Assembly (NCBI GenBank): GCA_016649875.1 | Contig: JAENWW010000008.1 | Coordinates: 16,215-80,214 of the forward strand | Direction: 5' to 3' | Length of the DNA: 64,000 nucleotides | Source of the DNA: Coriobacteriia bacterium | Lineage (GTDB): Bacteria > Actinomycetota > Coriobacteriia > WRKU01 > JAENWW01 | In this document: one piece after another, positions 56,740 to 64,000 of the stretch | Layout: each line of letters starts with the position of its first letter | How positions within the stretch are numbered: the stretch's first letter is position 1 | The notes under the pieces: model-generated | What the model was told of the DNA's origin: nothing | Seen by the model: the letters and a program-made list of their open reading frames with translations, nothing else | The model's database searches: none | Program-made: the position numbers and the translations under genes

Positions 56740-57123
56740 CTATAGTATTACAAGCTTATTGATAAGTTTGACGTCTGCTGGAGCAAGGCACAGTTTAGAA
56801 AGCTCAGCACTGGTGGCCCAAGTATATTCGTCATGAATTTCTGGGTTTAAGCAAAAATTCGAGTTTCTAATGAATTTTATAGCAAAGATTTCAAAGGAAC
56901 CGTGAGCATAAATATATTCGGTGCTTGCTAGGATTTCTCCTGCAGTTCCCTCCATTTGTAACTCTTCTTGCAGTTCGCGCTCAAGGCACTCCTGGAGTGT
57001 TTCGCCTTCTTCGAGTTTTCCTCCCGGCAATTCCCATGCGCCAGGAACGTCGCAATTCTGAGATCTTCGCGTCAATAGAATCTTTCCATTTTCAATTATT
57101 ACTGCAGCGGTTACCTTTTTCAT
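56740..57123 (-). CDS. Nudix hydrolase (MutT-like)
   Basis: 127 residues. The Nudix box GxxxxxExxxxxxxREUxEE is complete: GGKLEEGETLQECLERELQE, then EL. The start MKKVTAAVIIENGKILLTRR is typical of (deoxy)nucleoside triphosphate pyrophosphohydrolases. Its ATG overlaps the stop of the helicase gene (TAATG), so it is translated with it. In context it may act on nucleotide products or signals in defence; this is inference. Confidence 0.9.
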   Translation of the reverse strand: MKKVTAAVIIENGKILLTRRSQNCDVPGAWELPGGKLEEGETLQECLERELQEELQMEGTAGEILASTEYIYAHGSFEIFAIKFIRNSNFCLNPEIHDEYTWATSAELSKLCLAPADVKLINKLVIL

Positions 57124-60100
57124 TAGCCAACCTCGACGGCAAGTGCTGGTCTCAATATTTGTTCAGGCATTGGCTCATCGAGTTTCCAAAGAATGCTCAT
57201 AGGCTTACTGCCGGTATGACTGATGTAGCTAACCATGCCCAAATTGATATAACGATCATCTTTTGTCTCACGTATAAAGAGTAGGACGTCCCCGCCATTT
57301 TTGTGTTGATTTTGGTATCGTAAGCCCGTCGGGCAATCCGCCGTAGTGCCCGATTGTGACTGCCAGTGAAAGATCGTGCTGCTAATTGCATAATCTTTGT
57401 AGGATGTTGTTTCACTAAAAGTTTTTTCATTCTTGTCGAGAGTAACAAGAAATATATCAATATTCTTGTCCGGAATGTTCAAAACACCTTCTCGATGAGA
57501 TTTGAATTTTGCCTCAGTGTGGTATCCAAGAGACGCCAAGAGTTCTCCTCTTGTATACGAGGAATGGAGTTGAAGCGTATTTTGAAAACTAAGCTTTATG
57601 CTTTCGCCAATAAATGAAAGGTGCATTTTCAAGTACTTTGCAAGATCCTGAATCTCACTTCTGAGATTGTTGTTGCTCAAGATCGACTCAAACCATTCTG
57701 TTGTGGTCCGGAAACCTTCTGCGATGGGGCTTACTGTTTTATGCGAGTAGTAGAGCATGCTAATGAATAGATGGTCCTTTTCAGCATAAGGTTTTTGAAG
57801 TGACGCGGCAGTTCGTTCAATAAGAAAATTGAGTTCTTGTGAGGAATCGATCTGAGCGATTCGTTTGAGAAGTCGTGCCTCTACCTGGAGGATTTTCTTG
57901 GGAACATTTGGCGATTTTGCTCGAGCATAAAAGGGAATAGAAGATGTTGGTTCATAGATGTTTGAGAGCATTACGTCAGGGTTTATTTCGAGAAAGTCCG
58001 CGATATTAAGTGCACCACCACTTTGAATATAAGCATTAATTAACTTTTGCAGTTTACTCGTGTTCATAATCGTTGTTTCGATATTTGAAAGGATAATGGT
58101 TTGCGAAATTTTATCGAGAGTGATGTTGCACCCAGATGGCAGACAGAATGAATTCATTTCGGCTTGCTGGCGTAGGGGTACTGTGGGCCTATCAAGCAAA
58201 GCTCTGATTTTATCCTCAAAACGATATTTTTCGCTGGCTTGTCCAACATAGTCGAGCACGGTGAGAACTTTTTTGTCTTCGTGTAGTCGAAGTCCTCTGC
58301 CGAGCTGCTGCAGGAATACAGTTAAGCTTTCTGTGGGACGCAAGAAGAGAATTGTATCAACTTCTGGAATATCAATACCTTCGTTGAATACATCGACAGA
58401 GAAAAGATAGTTGATTTCGCCTTGGGCTAATTTTTTCGGCAATCTCTCTCGAGTATCTTTTGGTGTCATTCCATGTATGACAGCAGACTTTAAACCGAGC
58501 TCATTAAATTTCTTGGACATATATTCAGCGTGCGCAACGCTAACGCAAAATCCGAGCGCCTTAACTGAATTGGGATTATCAATGTAGTCAGCAAGAGACT
58601 TTGCTATTATTCGTACCCGTTTGTCATCAGCAGTATAGAGGCCCTCAAGATCGTGAGTGCTATATTTGCCAAGATTGAATCTCAGCCCGGTAAGGTCTGT
58701 TTCATCATTTACAAAATAATAGTCGAAAGGAACGAGCAGTTCCTTGTTGATTGCTTCTGGAAGTCTGATTTCAGCGGCAATCCGACCTTCAAAATAGAGT
58801 TCCTGAACGTTTTTCCCATCCATACGTTCTGGCGTGGCAGTAAGCCCAAGTAGAATTTGGGGCTGGACATGTTTTAGAAGGTCCTGGTAGGAAATAGATG
58901 CAGCATGGTGGAACTCATCGATTATGACAAAATCATAATATTTGGGGTCAATTGAGTCTAAAAACTTTTTCGAATTCAGCGTCTGAATTGACAGAAACAA
59001 ATGGTCAAAATTCTCGGGAATTTTTCCTTCGGCAGCTATTTCACCAAAATCATTATCCTTGAGCACGAGACGGAAGACGCTGCGAGCGTGCTCAAGGATC
59101 TCGACTCGGTGGGCTATAAAGAGCAGCTTACCATCAGGATGTTTTTCGACAAATCTTTTGTAGTCAAATGCGGAAATAACTGTTTTACCCGTGCCGGTGG
59201 CCGCAACAAGAAGATTTCTGTAGTGACCATGTATTGAACGTTCGGCTTCAAGCTCGTTAAGAATGGTGCGCTGGAAGGGGAACGGTGTGATATTTGGCAG
59301 GAGCCCGATCGTATCAATGGAAAATGGGTTGGTATTGCCCAGCGCTGCGTTGAGGCGCTCAACCTCGTATTCAAAAAAGTTGGGATCATTCCAATAGGTT
59401 TCAAAAGCAATACTTGCCGTATCGATGATATGTGGGGTCTCTTGTTTGGTAACACGCACGTTCCATTCGAGACCGCTATTCATCGCAGGACTCGACATGT
59501 TTGATGAGCCTATAAAAGCAGTTGAATAGCCACTATTGCGGTGGAATATGTAAGCTTTCGCATGCAAGCGAGCGCTCTTTGTATCATACGAAACTTTTAT
59601 TTCTGTGTTGGGAAGCTTTGAGAGCATTTCAACAGCTTTCGCATCAGTAGCCCCCATATATGATGTTGTTATGACTCGCAACTTTTTAGTTTGAGTAAAC
59701 TCCTGCAAAGCGCCAATTATGAGATTGAGTCCGCTCAGCTTGATGAAAGAGATGAGAAGGTCGATGGTGTCAGCTGATGCGATTTCGCGTCTAATTTCAT
59801 CGCCGACCTTTATTCCTGCTGTTCCCGTAAATAAACTTGTGGTTATTAGGGATGTGATTGGTCGTTTCGGAGCTTGTTTCTTTTGGGAAACTACGGCATC
59901 CAGCCTTCTTAATGGCACCGAGACTTGTTCATCATTAAGTTTGGGATCGCCTGCAATTTGGCTTAAGCTTTCTATAATTTCATTGTATTTATGTTCCGCT
60001 GAGTAGGAGGCTGTATTTGCGTTGATAATTTTTATACTTTTATCAAGCACCTTGCTGAGATGTTTTTCGATGGCAGGGAGAGCTTCATCAATCATTGGGT

Positions 60101-60212
60101 TTGTCGCAATGATTTGGTAATTTTCTGTAGATTCCTGAGCAATCAAATCTTTCTCGCTCTGAATGCTAATTATTTCTTCGTAAATACCCTCTGGTTTAAA
60201 GAAATCTTCCAT
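57123..60212 (-). CDS. PLD nuclease - SF2 helicase - DUF3427 protein
   Basis: 1029 residues from ATG 60212, which overlaps the stop of the Abi_2 gene (TAATG) and follows GGAGGAATA. N-terminal phospholipase D-like domain with HAKAYIF (217) and IGSSNMSSP (234). Helicase with ATGTGKT (338-344), DEFHH (432), LTATPERM and QLGRGLR (636-642). C-terminal part is DUF3427-like: SYTRGELLASLGYH, TSYKDYAISSTIFHWQSQS, and GSKPMSILWKLDEP. Likely an ATP-driven DNA or RNA motor with a nuclease. Codon use looks AT-richer than the core genes, which suggests transfer. Confidence 0.9.
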   Translation of the reverse strand: MEDFFKPEGIYEEIISIQSEKDLIAQESTENYQIIATNPMIDEALPAIEKHLSKVLDKSIKIINANTASYSAEHKYNEIIESLSQIAGDPKLNDEQVSVPLRRLDAVVSQKKQAPKRPITSLITTSLFTGTAGIKVGDEIRREIASADTIDLLISFIKLSGLNLIIGALQEFTQTKKLRVITTSYMGATDAKAVEMLSKLPNTEIKVSYDTKSARLHAKAYIFHRNSGYSTAFIGSSNMSSPAMNSGLEWNVRVTKQETPHIIDTASIAFETYWNDPNFFEYEVERLNAALGNTNPFSIDTIGLLPNITPFPFQRTILNELEAERSIHGHYRNLLVAATGTGKTVISAFDYKRFVEKHPDGKLLFIAHRVEILEHARSVFRLVLKDNDFGEIAAEGKIPENFDHLFLSIQTLNSKKFLDSIDPKYYDFVIIDEFHHAASISYQDLLKHVQPQILLGLTATPERMDGKNVQELYFEGRIAAEIRLPEAINKELLVPFDYYFVNDETDLTGLRFNLGKYSTHDLEGLYTADDKRVRIIAKSLADYIDNPNSVKALGFCVSVAHAEYMSKKFNELGLKSAVIHGMTPKDTRERLPKKLAQGEINYLFSVDVFNEGIDIPEVDTILFLRPTESLTVFLQQLGRGLRLHEDKKVLTVLDYVGQASEKYRFEDKIRALLDRPTVPLRQQAEMNSFCLPSGCNITLDKISQTIILSNIETTIMNTSKLQKLINAYIQSGGALNIADFLEINPDVMLSNIYEPTSSIPFYARAKSPNVPKKILQVEARLLKRIAQIDSSQELNFLIERTAASLQKPYAEKDHLFISMLYYSHKTVSPIAEGFRTTTEWFESILSNNNLRSEIQDLAKYLKMHLSFIGESIKLSFQNTLQLHSSYTRGELLASLGYHTEAKFKSHREGVLNIPDKNIDIFLVTLDKNEKTFSETTSYKDYAISSTIFHWQSQSGTTADCPTGLRYQNQHKNGGDVLLFIRETKDDRYINLGMVSYISHTGSKPMSILWKLDEPMPEQILRPALAVEVG

Positions 60213-61168
60213 TATTCCTCCGTGCTTAGCGGGAACCAGGCATCGACGAGTGTTTTCAAGAACTCGAAGGTGCTTGTGATAAGTTCGTTCTCCTTGTAGT
60301 TTCCGATATCTCTGAACATGCGCTCGACCAACCTGTTCAAGGCCCTGCATTGCGCATCGTGCACGCCGGGGGTCGTCACCATCATCTTGTGCACATAGAG
60401 CAGCGTGACGATCTGCCGGATACGCACATTGCTCAGCTTCTCGTCTGAGAACGAACGCAAAATCCCCAACTTATAAATTGGTCGGCTTAAGTTGTGGCGG
60501 TCGACTCCGCAGATTTCTTCGGGGTTCAGGTCGTTGATGATGCACGCATTGTGGGCTGAAGCGTTACGGATCTGGCGCATCTCGCGGAGCATCTGATAGT
60601 CGTCCTCGAGATCTTGGCGTTCGAGTTTTTTGGCACAGAAGAAGTAGAAGTCGGTGAATTGCTTCAGCGAGATGATCTCGATAAAGGCCCACGCGGGGAA
60701 CCGGTCGCGATATTTTATGGCCATGTCGGTCGTGTAAGGGTTCCTCTGGGCGATGACGAGGTTCTGTCGGAGCTCGTTGCCCCTTTCATCTTTGTAGAAG
60801 TCGGTCAGGAACTCCTCGACGACCTTGTAGCCGTCCTCATCGCTTTCCTCCAGCGCGTGGAGTAGGCGCACCTTTGCGAAATGCTCGAGGTCGACGGCCA
60901 TGAGCAGAAGGGTATGGCGCAGATGCATGTCTATTATCGCGAGGTCTTTCAGGTGCCAGAAATCGAGGTCGACATACGCTTCCTTCTCAAGGATGCTCGT
61001 GTCTTTGGGGAAGTTCTTGCGATATGACATCAGCTTGAAGTAGTTGTTGTTCTCGGAGAGATATGCCCCCGCATCTTCGCGGCTGTAGAGATCGAAGGCG
61101 ATATTCTTATATTCGATATTTTTGAGCTGCTCTTCCACGGAAAGTTTCGGTTTATCATAAGCGCGCAT
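60212..61168 (-). CDS. Abi_2 family (AbiD/AbiF-like) abortive-infection protein
   Basis: 318 residues. Start at 61168 with GGGGGG five bases upstream. Family features: KLSVEEQLKNIEYKNIAF (the opening loop), DRFPAWAFIEIISLKQFTDFY, and the HEPN-type R-N-x-x-A-H at 201-206 (RQIRNASAHN). HEPN proteins of this group are predicted RNases that act in phage defence, and AbiF-like proteins have been linked to Cas13 ancestry and to small antitoxin RNAs. The first gene of a coupled operon with the helicase and the Nudix hydrolase. Confidence 0.85.
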   Translation of the reverse strand: MRAYDKPKLSVEEQLKNIEYKNIAFDLYSREDAGAYLSENNNYFKLMSYRKNFPKDTSILEKEAYVDLDFWHLKDLAIIDMHLRHTLLLMAVDLEHFAKVRLLHALEESDEDGYKVVEEFLTDFYKDERGNELRQNLVIAQRNPYTTDMAIKYRDRFPAWAFIEIISLKQFTDFYFFCAKKLERQDLEDDYQMLREMRQIRNASAHNACIINDLNPEEICGVDRHNLSRPIYKLGILRSFSDEKLSNVRIRQIVTLLYVHKMMVTTPGVHDAQCRALNRLVERMFRDIGNYKENELITSTFEFLKTLVDAWFPLSTEE

Positions 61169-61323
61169 GAGGACCCCCCTTGGTTCGGTTGACTCTAGTG
61201 TAGCGAATTTGCTTAGGATCTTGCATAAATCCCGTCGACCGTAGCCCAAAACGAGGGGGCTGATGGATTGACTTATTTTGATGGTAGTTTGTTTGGGAAG
61301 AGAAAAGACTGAGCACTGGATGT

Positions 61324-61376
61324 TGTGTGAGTATTGTGCGTAATATGTTACACTTTATGCGCACAGTACTCACACA
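61324..61376 (+). promoter_or_regulatory. 17-bp inverted repeat operator before the AbiEi gene
   Basis: TGTGTGAGTATTGTGCG (61324-61340) and CGCACAGTACTCACACA (61360-61376) pair at 16 of 17 positions around a 19-base AT-rich spacer containing TATGTT and TACACT. AbiEi proteins are known to bind inverted repeats in their promoters. The site lies in the 220-base gap between the divergent Abi_2 and AbiEi genes and could control one or both. Confidence 0.75.
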
Positions 61377-61388
61377 TAGGAGACGATT

Positions 61389-61982
61389 ATGAGCTCGGCA
61401 CAAAGAATAATTGAATATATGCATTCAAATAACGGTGTCACATCCGCCAAAGATGCCGTTGCAGAAGGTTTTTCATATGAGGGCTTAAGGCGTGCCGTGC
61501 ACGCAGGTCTCATCGAAAAGTGGGGGCGCGGATTGTACGCATTGCCCGAAACATTCGATGATGAAATGTTTGCACTTCAACAGCGATACGCTCGAGGGAT
61601 CTATTCGCACGGGACGGCGCTATATCTGCATGGCTTAAGCGATCGTATCCCGACGAAATATCAGATGACTTTTCCTGAGCACTACAACACGCATCGGCTT
61701 CCGCGCGAACTTGTCGAAGTCTTCTTTTCCGGGAAAGACCTCCATGAGTCGGAGGTCGTTTCCATCGATACGGTCTTCGGTCACAAGGTGTTCGCGTATG
61801 CGCCCGAACGAACATTATGCGATATGCTCCGACCGCACGTGGACGCAGATGTAAGTATCGTTTCATCAGCCTTTAATAAATGGGCAAAGTCACCCACAGC
61901 AGACATTGCTAAGATGTCGAAATATAGCAAATTACTTAAAGTCGAGGATAAAGTGCGCTCCTATCTGGAAATATTGTTATGA
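61389..61982 (+). CDS. AbiEi-family antitoxin
   Basis: 197 residues. N-terminal winged helix (SSAQRIIEYMHSNNGVTSAKDAV, GLRRAVHAGLIEKWGRGLYAL), then the conserved SHGTALYLHGLSDRIPTKYQMTFP and TLCDMLRP of type IV antitoxin AbiEi. AGGAGACGATT precedes the ATG. It represses its promoter through inverted repeats. The expected AbiEii toxin gene is not intact downstream. Confidence 0.88.
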   Translation: MSSAQRIIEYMHSNNGVTSAKDAVAEGFSYEGLRRAVHAGLIEKWGRGLYALPETFDDEMFALQQRYARGIYSHGTALYLHGLSDRIPTKYQMTFPEHYNTHRLPRELVEVFFSGKDLHESEVVSIDTVFGHKVFAYAPERTLCDMLRPHVDADVSIVSSAFNKWAKSPTADIAKMSKYSKLLKVEDKVRSYLEILL

Positions 61983-62040
61983 ACAACCCATGCAGCTCAA
62001 GGCGAAGATTCGAAAGTGCCACAAAGAGACGAATAAGTGA
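61979..62040 (+). pseudogene. Remnant of the AbiEii toxin gene
   Basis: ATGA at 61979-61982 overlaps the AbiEi stop, as in intact abiE loci. The frame from that ATG reads MNNP then breaks; shifted by one base, ATG 61990 reads MQLKAKIRKCHKETNK and stops at 62038-62040. AbiEii proteins begin with MQLKAKIxN-like sequence, so the first eight residues match and the rest is lost. A deletion plus one-base shift is inferred. Confidence 0.6.
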
Positions 62041-62051
62041 GGGAGTCGCTG

Positions 62052-62411
62052 ATGTTCCAGACTATCGATGAATACATCGCATTGCAGCCTGAGCAATACC
62101 GCCCGGTTCTCCGGCGGCTTCGTGAGACCATTGCCAAAGCTGCTCCCGAGGCGACCGAGGCCATCAGCTGGCACATGCCCTCGTTTCAGCAGAACGGTCC
62201 GATTATTTATTTCGCACTCAATAAAAAGCATATCGGACTTTATCCGACGTCCTCGCCGATCGTGCATTTTGCTCGCGAGCTCGCACTGTATAAAACATCG
62301 AAGGGCGCGGTGCAGATTCCTCTTGATGAGGAAGTGCCGTGGGACCTCGTTTCGCAGATGGTCCGGTTCAAAGTTCGAGAAAACCAGAAGAAAACGTTGC
62401 AAAGTCTATAA
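62052..62411 (+). CDS. DUF1801 / YdhG-like protein
   Basis: 119 residues. FQTIDEYIALQPEQYRPVLRRLRETI, then ATEAISWHMPSF and NKKHIGLYPTSSPIV are signatures of the DUF1801 / YdhG family. The B. subtilis relative is called an iron chaperone (frataxin-like), but the function is generally uncertain. GGGAG lies before the ATG at 62052. The last codons (CAAAGTCTATAA) belong to the first copy of the tandem repeat. Confidence 0.85.
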   Translation: MFQTIDEYIALQPEQYRPVLRRLRETIAKAAPEATEAISWHMPSFQQNGPIIYFALNKKHIGLYPTSSPIVHFARELALYKTSKGAVQIPLDEEVPWDLVSQMVRFKVRENQKKTLQSL

Positions 62412-62469
62412 TGAAAGTGCGCCAAAGTCTATAATGAAAGTGCGCCAAAGTCTATAATGAAAGTGTCGC
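62400..62469 (+). repeat. Triplicated 23-bp repeat with a TATAAT in each copy
   Basis: Copies at 62400-62422, 62423-62445 and 62446-62469; the first two are identical and the third has a one-base insert near its end. Each contains CAAAGTCTATAATGAAAGTG. The first overlaps the DUF1801 stop. The repeats may give three tandem -10 boxes for the ATPase gene at 62480 or be a recombination scar. Confidence 0.85.
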
Positions 62470-62479
62470 AGGAGGAATA

Positions 62480-63760
62480 ATGCTCACGAAACGCGGGTAT
62501 CGCCCACGAATTATCGACGCACAGGTTGAAGAAAATATGCGCGCGTTCGGGGCGATCATGCTCGAGGGCCCGAAATGGTGTGGGAAAACATGGACGATGC
62601 TCAATCATGCCGAAAGTGTTTTCTATGTCGGCGACCCGGCATCAAACTTCAATAATAGGCATCTTGCCCAACAAGATCCGGCATTGATATTAGAGGGTAA
62701 AGAACCGCGAGCGATAGACGAGTGGCAAGAGGTCCCCGGTATTTGGGACGCGGTGCGGCATGAAGCGGATAATTCGAATAAAACCGGGCGGTTTCTTTTG
62801 ACGGGCTCGTCGGTTCCTCCGCGGGAAGCGACGATACACAGTGGAATCGGGCGGATCGTTCGTATGCGCATGCGACCGATGACTCTCCAGGAGTCGAGAG
62901 ACTCAACGGGAGACATATCGTTGCGCGCTTTACTTGAAGGGAAATCTCCGCGTTGCACAACAGGAATAGATCTCAAAAAATTGGTTCGACTTGTGGGCCG
63001 CGGCGGTTGGCCGGCCGGGCTGGGACTTCCTGACAAATCAGCATTGCAGATTCCTCAATCATATTTTCAAACTTTAGCCGAAACCGATGCCGTCGAGCTC
63101 GATGGGGTTCGCCGGGATACGTCGAAAATGGGAAGAGTATTACGCTCGCTCGCGCGTAATAATCAGACACAGGTCACCTATCGGACGATAAATCGCGATA
63201 TTGCTGAATTCGACGGGGAAGAATTCACGGTTTCTGAAATTACCATTGCCACATACATAAGAATCCTCGAGAGGCTTTTCGTGATCGAAAAACTGGATGC
63301 GTGGAGTCATGGTTTTCGGTCGTCCTCACGTATTCGAGTAGGTGCGAAGTTGCGGTTTGTCGATCCGTCGCTCGCATTGGCTGCTCTCAGAATGACTCCG
63401 GACGCACTCATGTCAGACTTGAATACTCTTGGGTTTATGTTCGAATCTCTTTGCGCACGGGATCTGTCGGTTTATACGGAGGCGCTCGGTCATAATTTGT
63501 ATCATTATCGTGACAAAAACGGTCTCGAGGCTGATTTCATCATCGAGATGATGGACGGAAATTGGGCTCCGGTCGAGGTGAAACTCGGGGCGAATGGTGT
63601 AGATGAGGCGGTTAAAAGTCTTATGAAAGTTCGGGAAAAAATGATGGCCGGTGGCGCGAAAGAACCGGTCTGCATGATTGTTCTTTGTGGACTGTCAAAC
63701 TTCGGTTATACGACTCCTGAAGGAGTTTGTGTCGTTCCGATTACCTGTTTGGGCGTTTAG
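62480..63760 (+). CDS. AAA ATPase with DUF4143
   Basis: 426 residues from ATG, preceded by AGGAGGAATA. Walker A is EGPKWCGKTWTML, Walker B/sensor IDEWQEVPGIWD with RFLLTGSS; the C-terminal DUF4143 part ends in DKNGLEADFIIEM and APVEVKLG, an endonuclease-like D-E-x-K pattern (E-A-D, E-x-K). These ATPases (COG1373) are common in mobile and host-variable regions of human-associated anaerobes; function unsettled. Confidence 0.88.
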   Translation: MLTKRGYRPRIIDAQVEENMRAFGAIMLEGPKWCGKTWTMLNHAESVFYVGDPASNFNNRHLAQQDPALILEGKEPRAIDEWQEVPGIWDAVRHEADNSNKTGRFLLTGSSVPPREATIHSGIGRIVRMRMRPMTLQESRDSTGDISLRALLEGKSPRCTTGIDLKKLVRLVGRGGWPAGLGLPDKSALQIPQSYFQTLAETDAVELDGVRRDTSKMGRVLRSLARNNQTQVTYRTINRDIAEFDGEEFTVSEITIATYIRILERLFVIEKLDAWSHGFRSSSRIRVGAKLRFVDPSLALAALRMTPDALMSDLNTLGFMFESLCARDLSVYTEALGHNLYHYRDKNGLEADFIIEMMDGNWAPVEVKLGANGVDEAVKSLMKVREKMMAGGAKEPVCMIVLCGLSNFGYTTPEGVCVVPITCLGV

Positions 63761-63860
63761 ATTGCCGTCAGAGGTTTAGCAAATGCTCGGTAGTGTGGGG
63801 CGGGACAGGTGCACGCGCGCAGTTCCGCAGACGCAATAAAATCTACAAAGCTCCCCGGTA

Positions 63861-64000
63861 TGGTGTGAACCCCGTTTGTTGGACGGGATAAATAAATCCT
63901 CAAGCGGCGTTTTGGGACTGAGTCCGGTAATCCACCGGGCTCAGTCCTTTTAGTTTAAGCTGAATCCTTTCTGTGTTGTACCACTTGATATAGTCATGAA
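63861..64000. mobile_element. End of an IS3-family insertion sequence (rest outside window)
   Basis: TGGTGTGAACCCCGTTTGTT at 63861 resembles the terminal repeats of IS150-like IS3 elements (TGTACTGNACCC...TGTTGGAC pattern). It is followed on the minus strand by the last codons of a transposase. The other end lies outside the window. The 100 bases between 63761 and 63860 hold no gene I can support. Confidence 0.7.
63900..64000 (-). CDS. IS3-family transposase OrfB, C-terminal 32 residues
   Basis: Minus-strand frame from the window edge to TGA at 63902-63900. It reads HDYIKWYNTERIQLKLKGLS then PVDYRTQSQNAA. The Y-N-x-x-R-x-x-x-x-L-x-x-x-S-P-x-x-Y-R pattern is the hallmark end of the IS3/IS150 integrase domain. 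Partial; direction is out of the window. Confidence 0.85.
   Translation of the reverse strand, partial: HDYIKWYNTERIQLKLKGLSPVDYRTQSQNAA

Noticed and set aside
62400..62469. Repeat array considered as a CRISPR
   Set aside because: The 23-bp units are directly tandem with no spacers, and no cas gene is near.

Overview
The window reads as chromosomal DNA of an anaerobic actinobacterium, most like the class Coriobacteriia. The grounds are the order rpsF-ssb-rpsR-rplI-dnaB-purA, the order ffs-dnaX-ybaB-recR, a four-subunit ferredoxin-dependent 2-oxoacid oxidoreductase, a full V/A-type ATPase operon laid out like the Enterococcus ntp operon, radical-SAM enzymes instead of oxygen-dependent ones, and a large exported protein with InlB and BspA-like repeats. 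This placement is inference; no 16S gene is present and no database search was run.

Layout. 1-4.4 kb: the end of an unknown gene, a membrane protein with a degenerate M28 peptidase fold, a GGDEF protein, a DUF1461-type membrane protein and a small zinc-ribbon protein. 4.5-8.3 kb: a potassium-uptake operon (two TrkA proteins, a 67-residue membrane protein, TrkH, an OB-like membrane protein). 8.4-14.2 kb: a LytM peptidase, the rpsF-ssb-rpsR-rplI operon, dnaB and purA. 14.5-17.6 kb: purD, a HemN/HemW-like radical SAM gene and purE. 17.6-27 kb: a LysR regulator, small membrane proteins, a membrane-aldo/keto reductase fusion, an EamA transporter, a thioesterase, the YhaO/YhaN nuclease-ATPase pair and a hemolysin III-like protein. 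27.1-35.8 kb: ntpFIKECGABD, the rotary ATPase. 35.8-39.7 kb: an RlmA-type methyltransferase, SRP RNA, dnaX, ybaB, recR. 39.9-43 kb: por gamma-delta-alpha-beta. 43-46.5 kb: a secreted M6-like metalloprotease. 46.6-56.6 kb: a small winged-helix regulator, lysC-asd, a QueT-like transporter, a glycosyltransferase, a TauE-like permease, a LytTR regulator, a phosphodiesterase, pgi and an EamA transporter.

56.7-64 kb is an accessory, defence-like region. A minus-strand operon encodes an Abi_2 (AbiD/AbiF-like, HEPN-type) protein, a PLD nuclease/SF2 helicase/DUF3427 protein and a Nudix hydrolase; both junctions are TAATG overlaps, so the three are probably translationally coupled. Divergent from it, behind a large inverted-repeat operator, is an AbiEi antitoxin whose AbiEii toxin has been reduced to a frameshifted stub of a few codons. 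A DUF1801 gene, a triplicated 23-bp repeat carrying TATAAT, a DUF4143 ATPase and the end of an IS3-family element follow.

The items most worth following up are the Abi_2-helicase-Nudix operon, the orphaned AbiEi with its toxin scar, the M28-fold pseudoenzyme, the membrane-aldo/keto reductase fusion, and three genes whose consensus -10 box sits 6-7 bases before the start codon (probable leaderless mRNAs).
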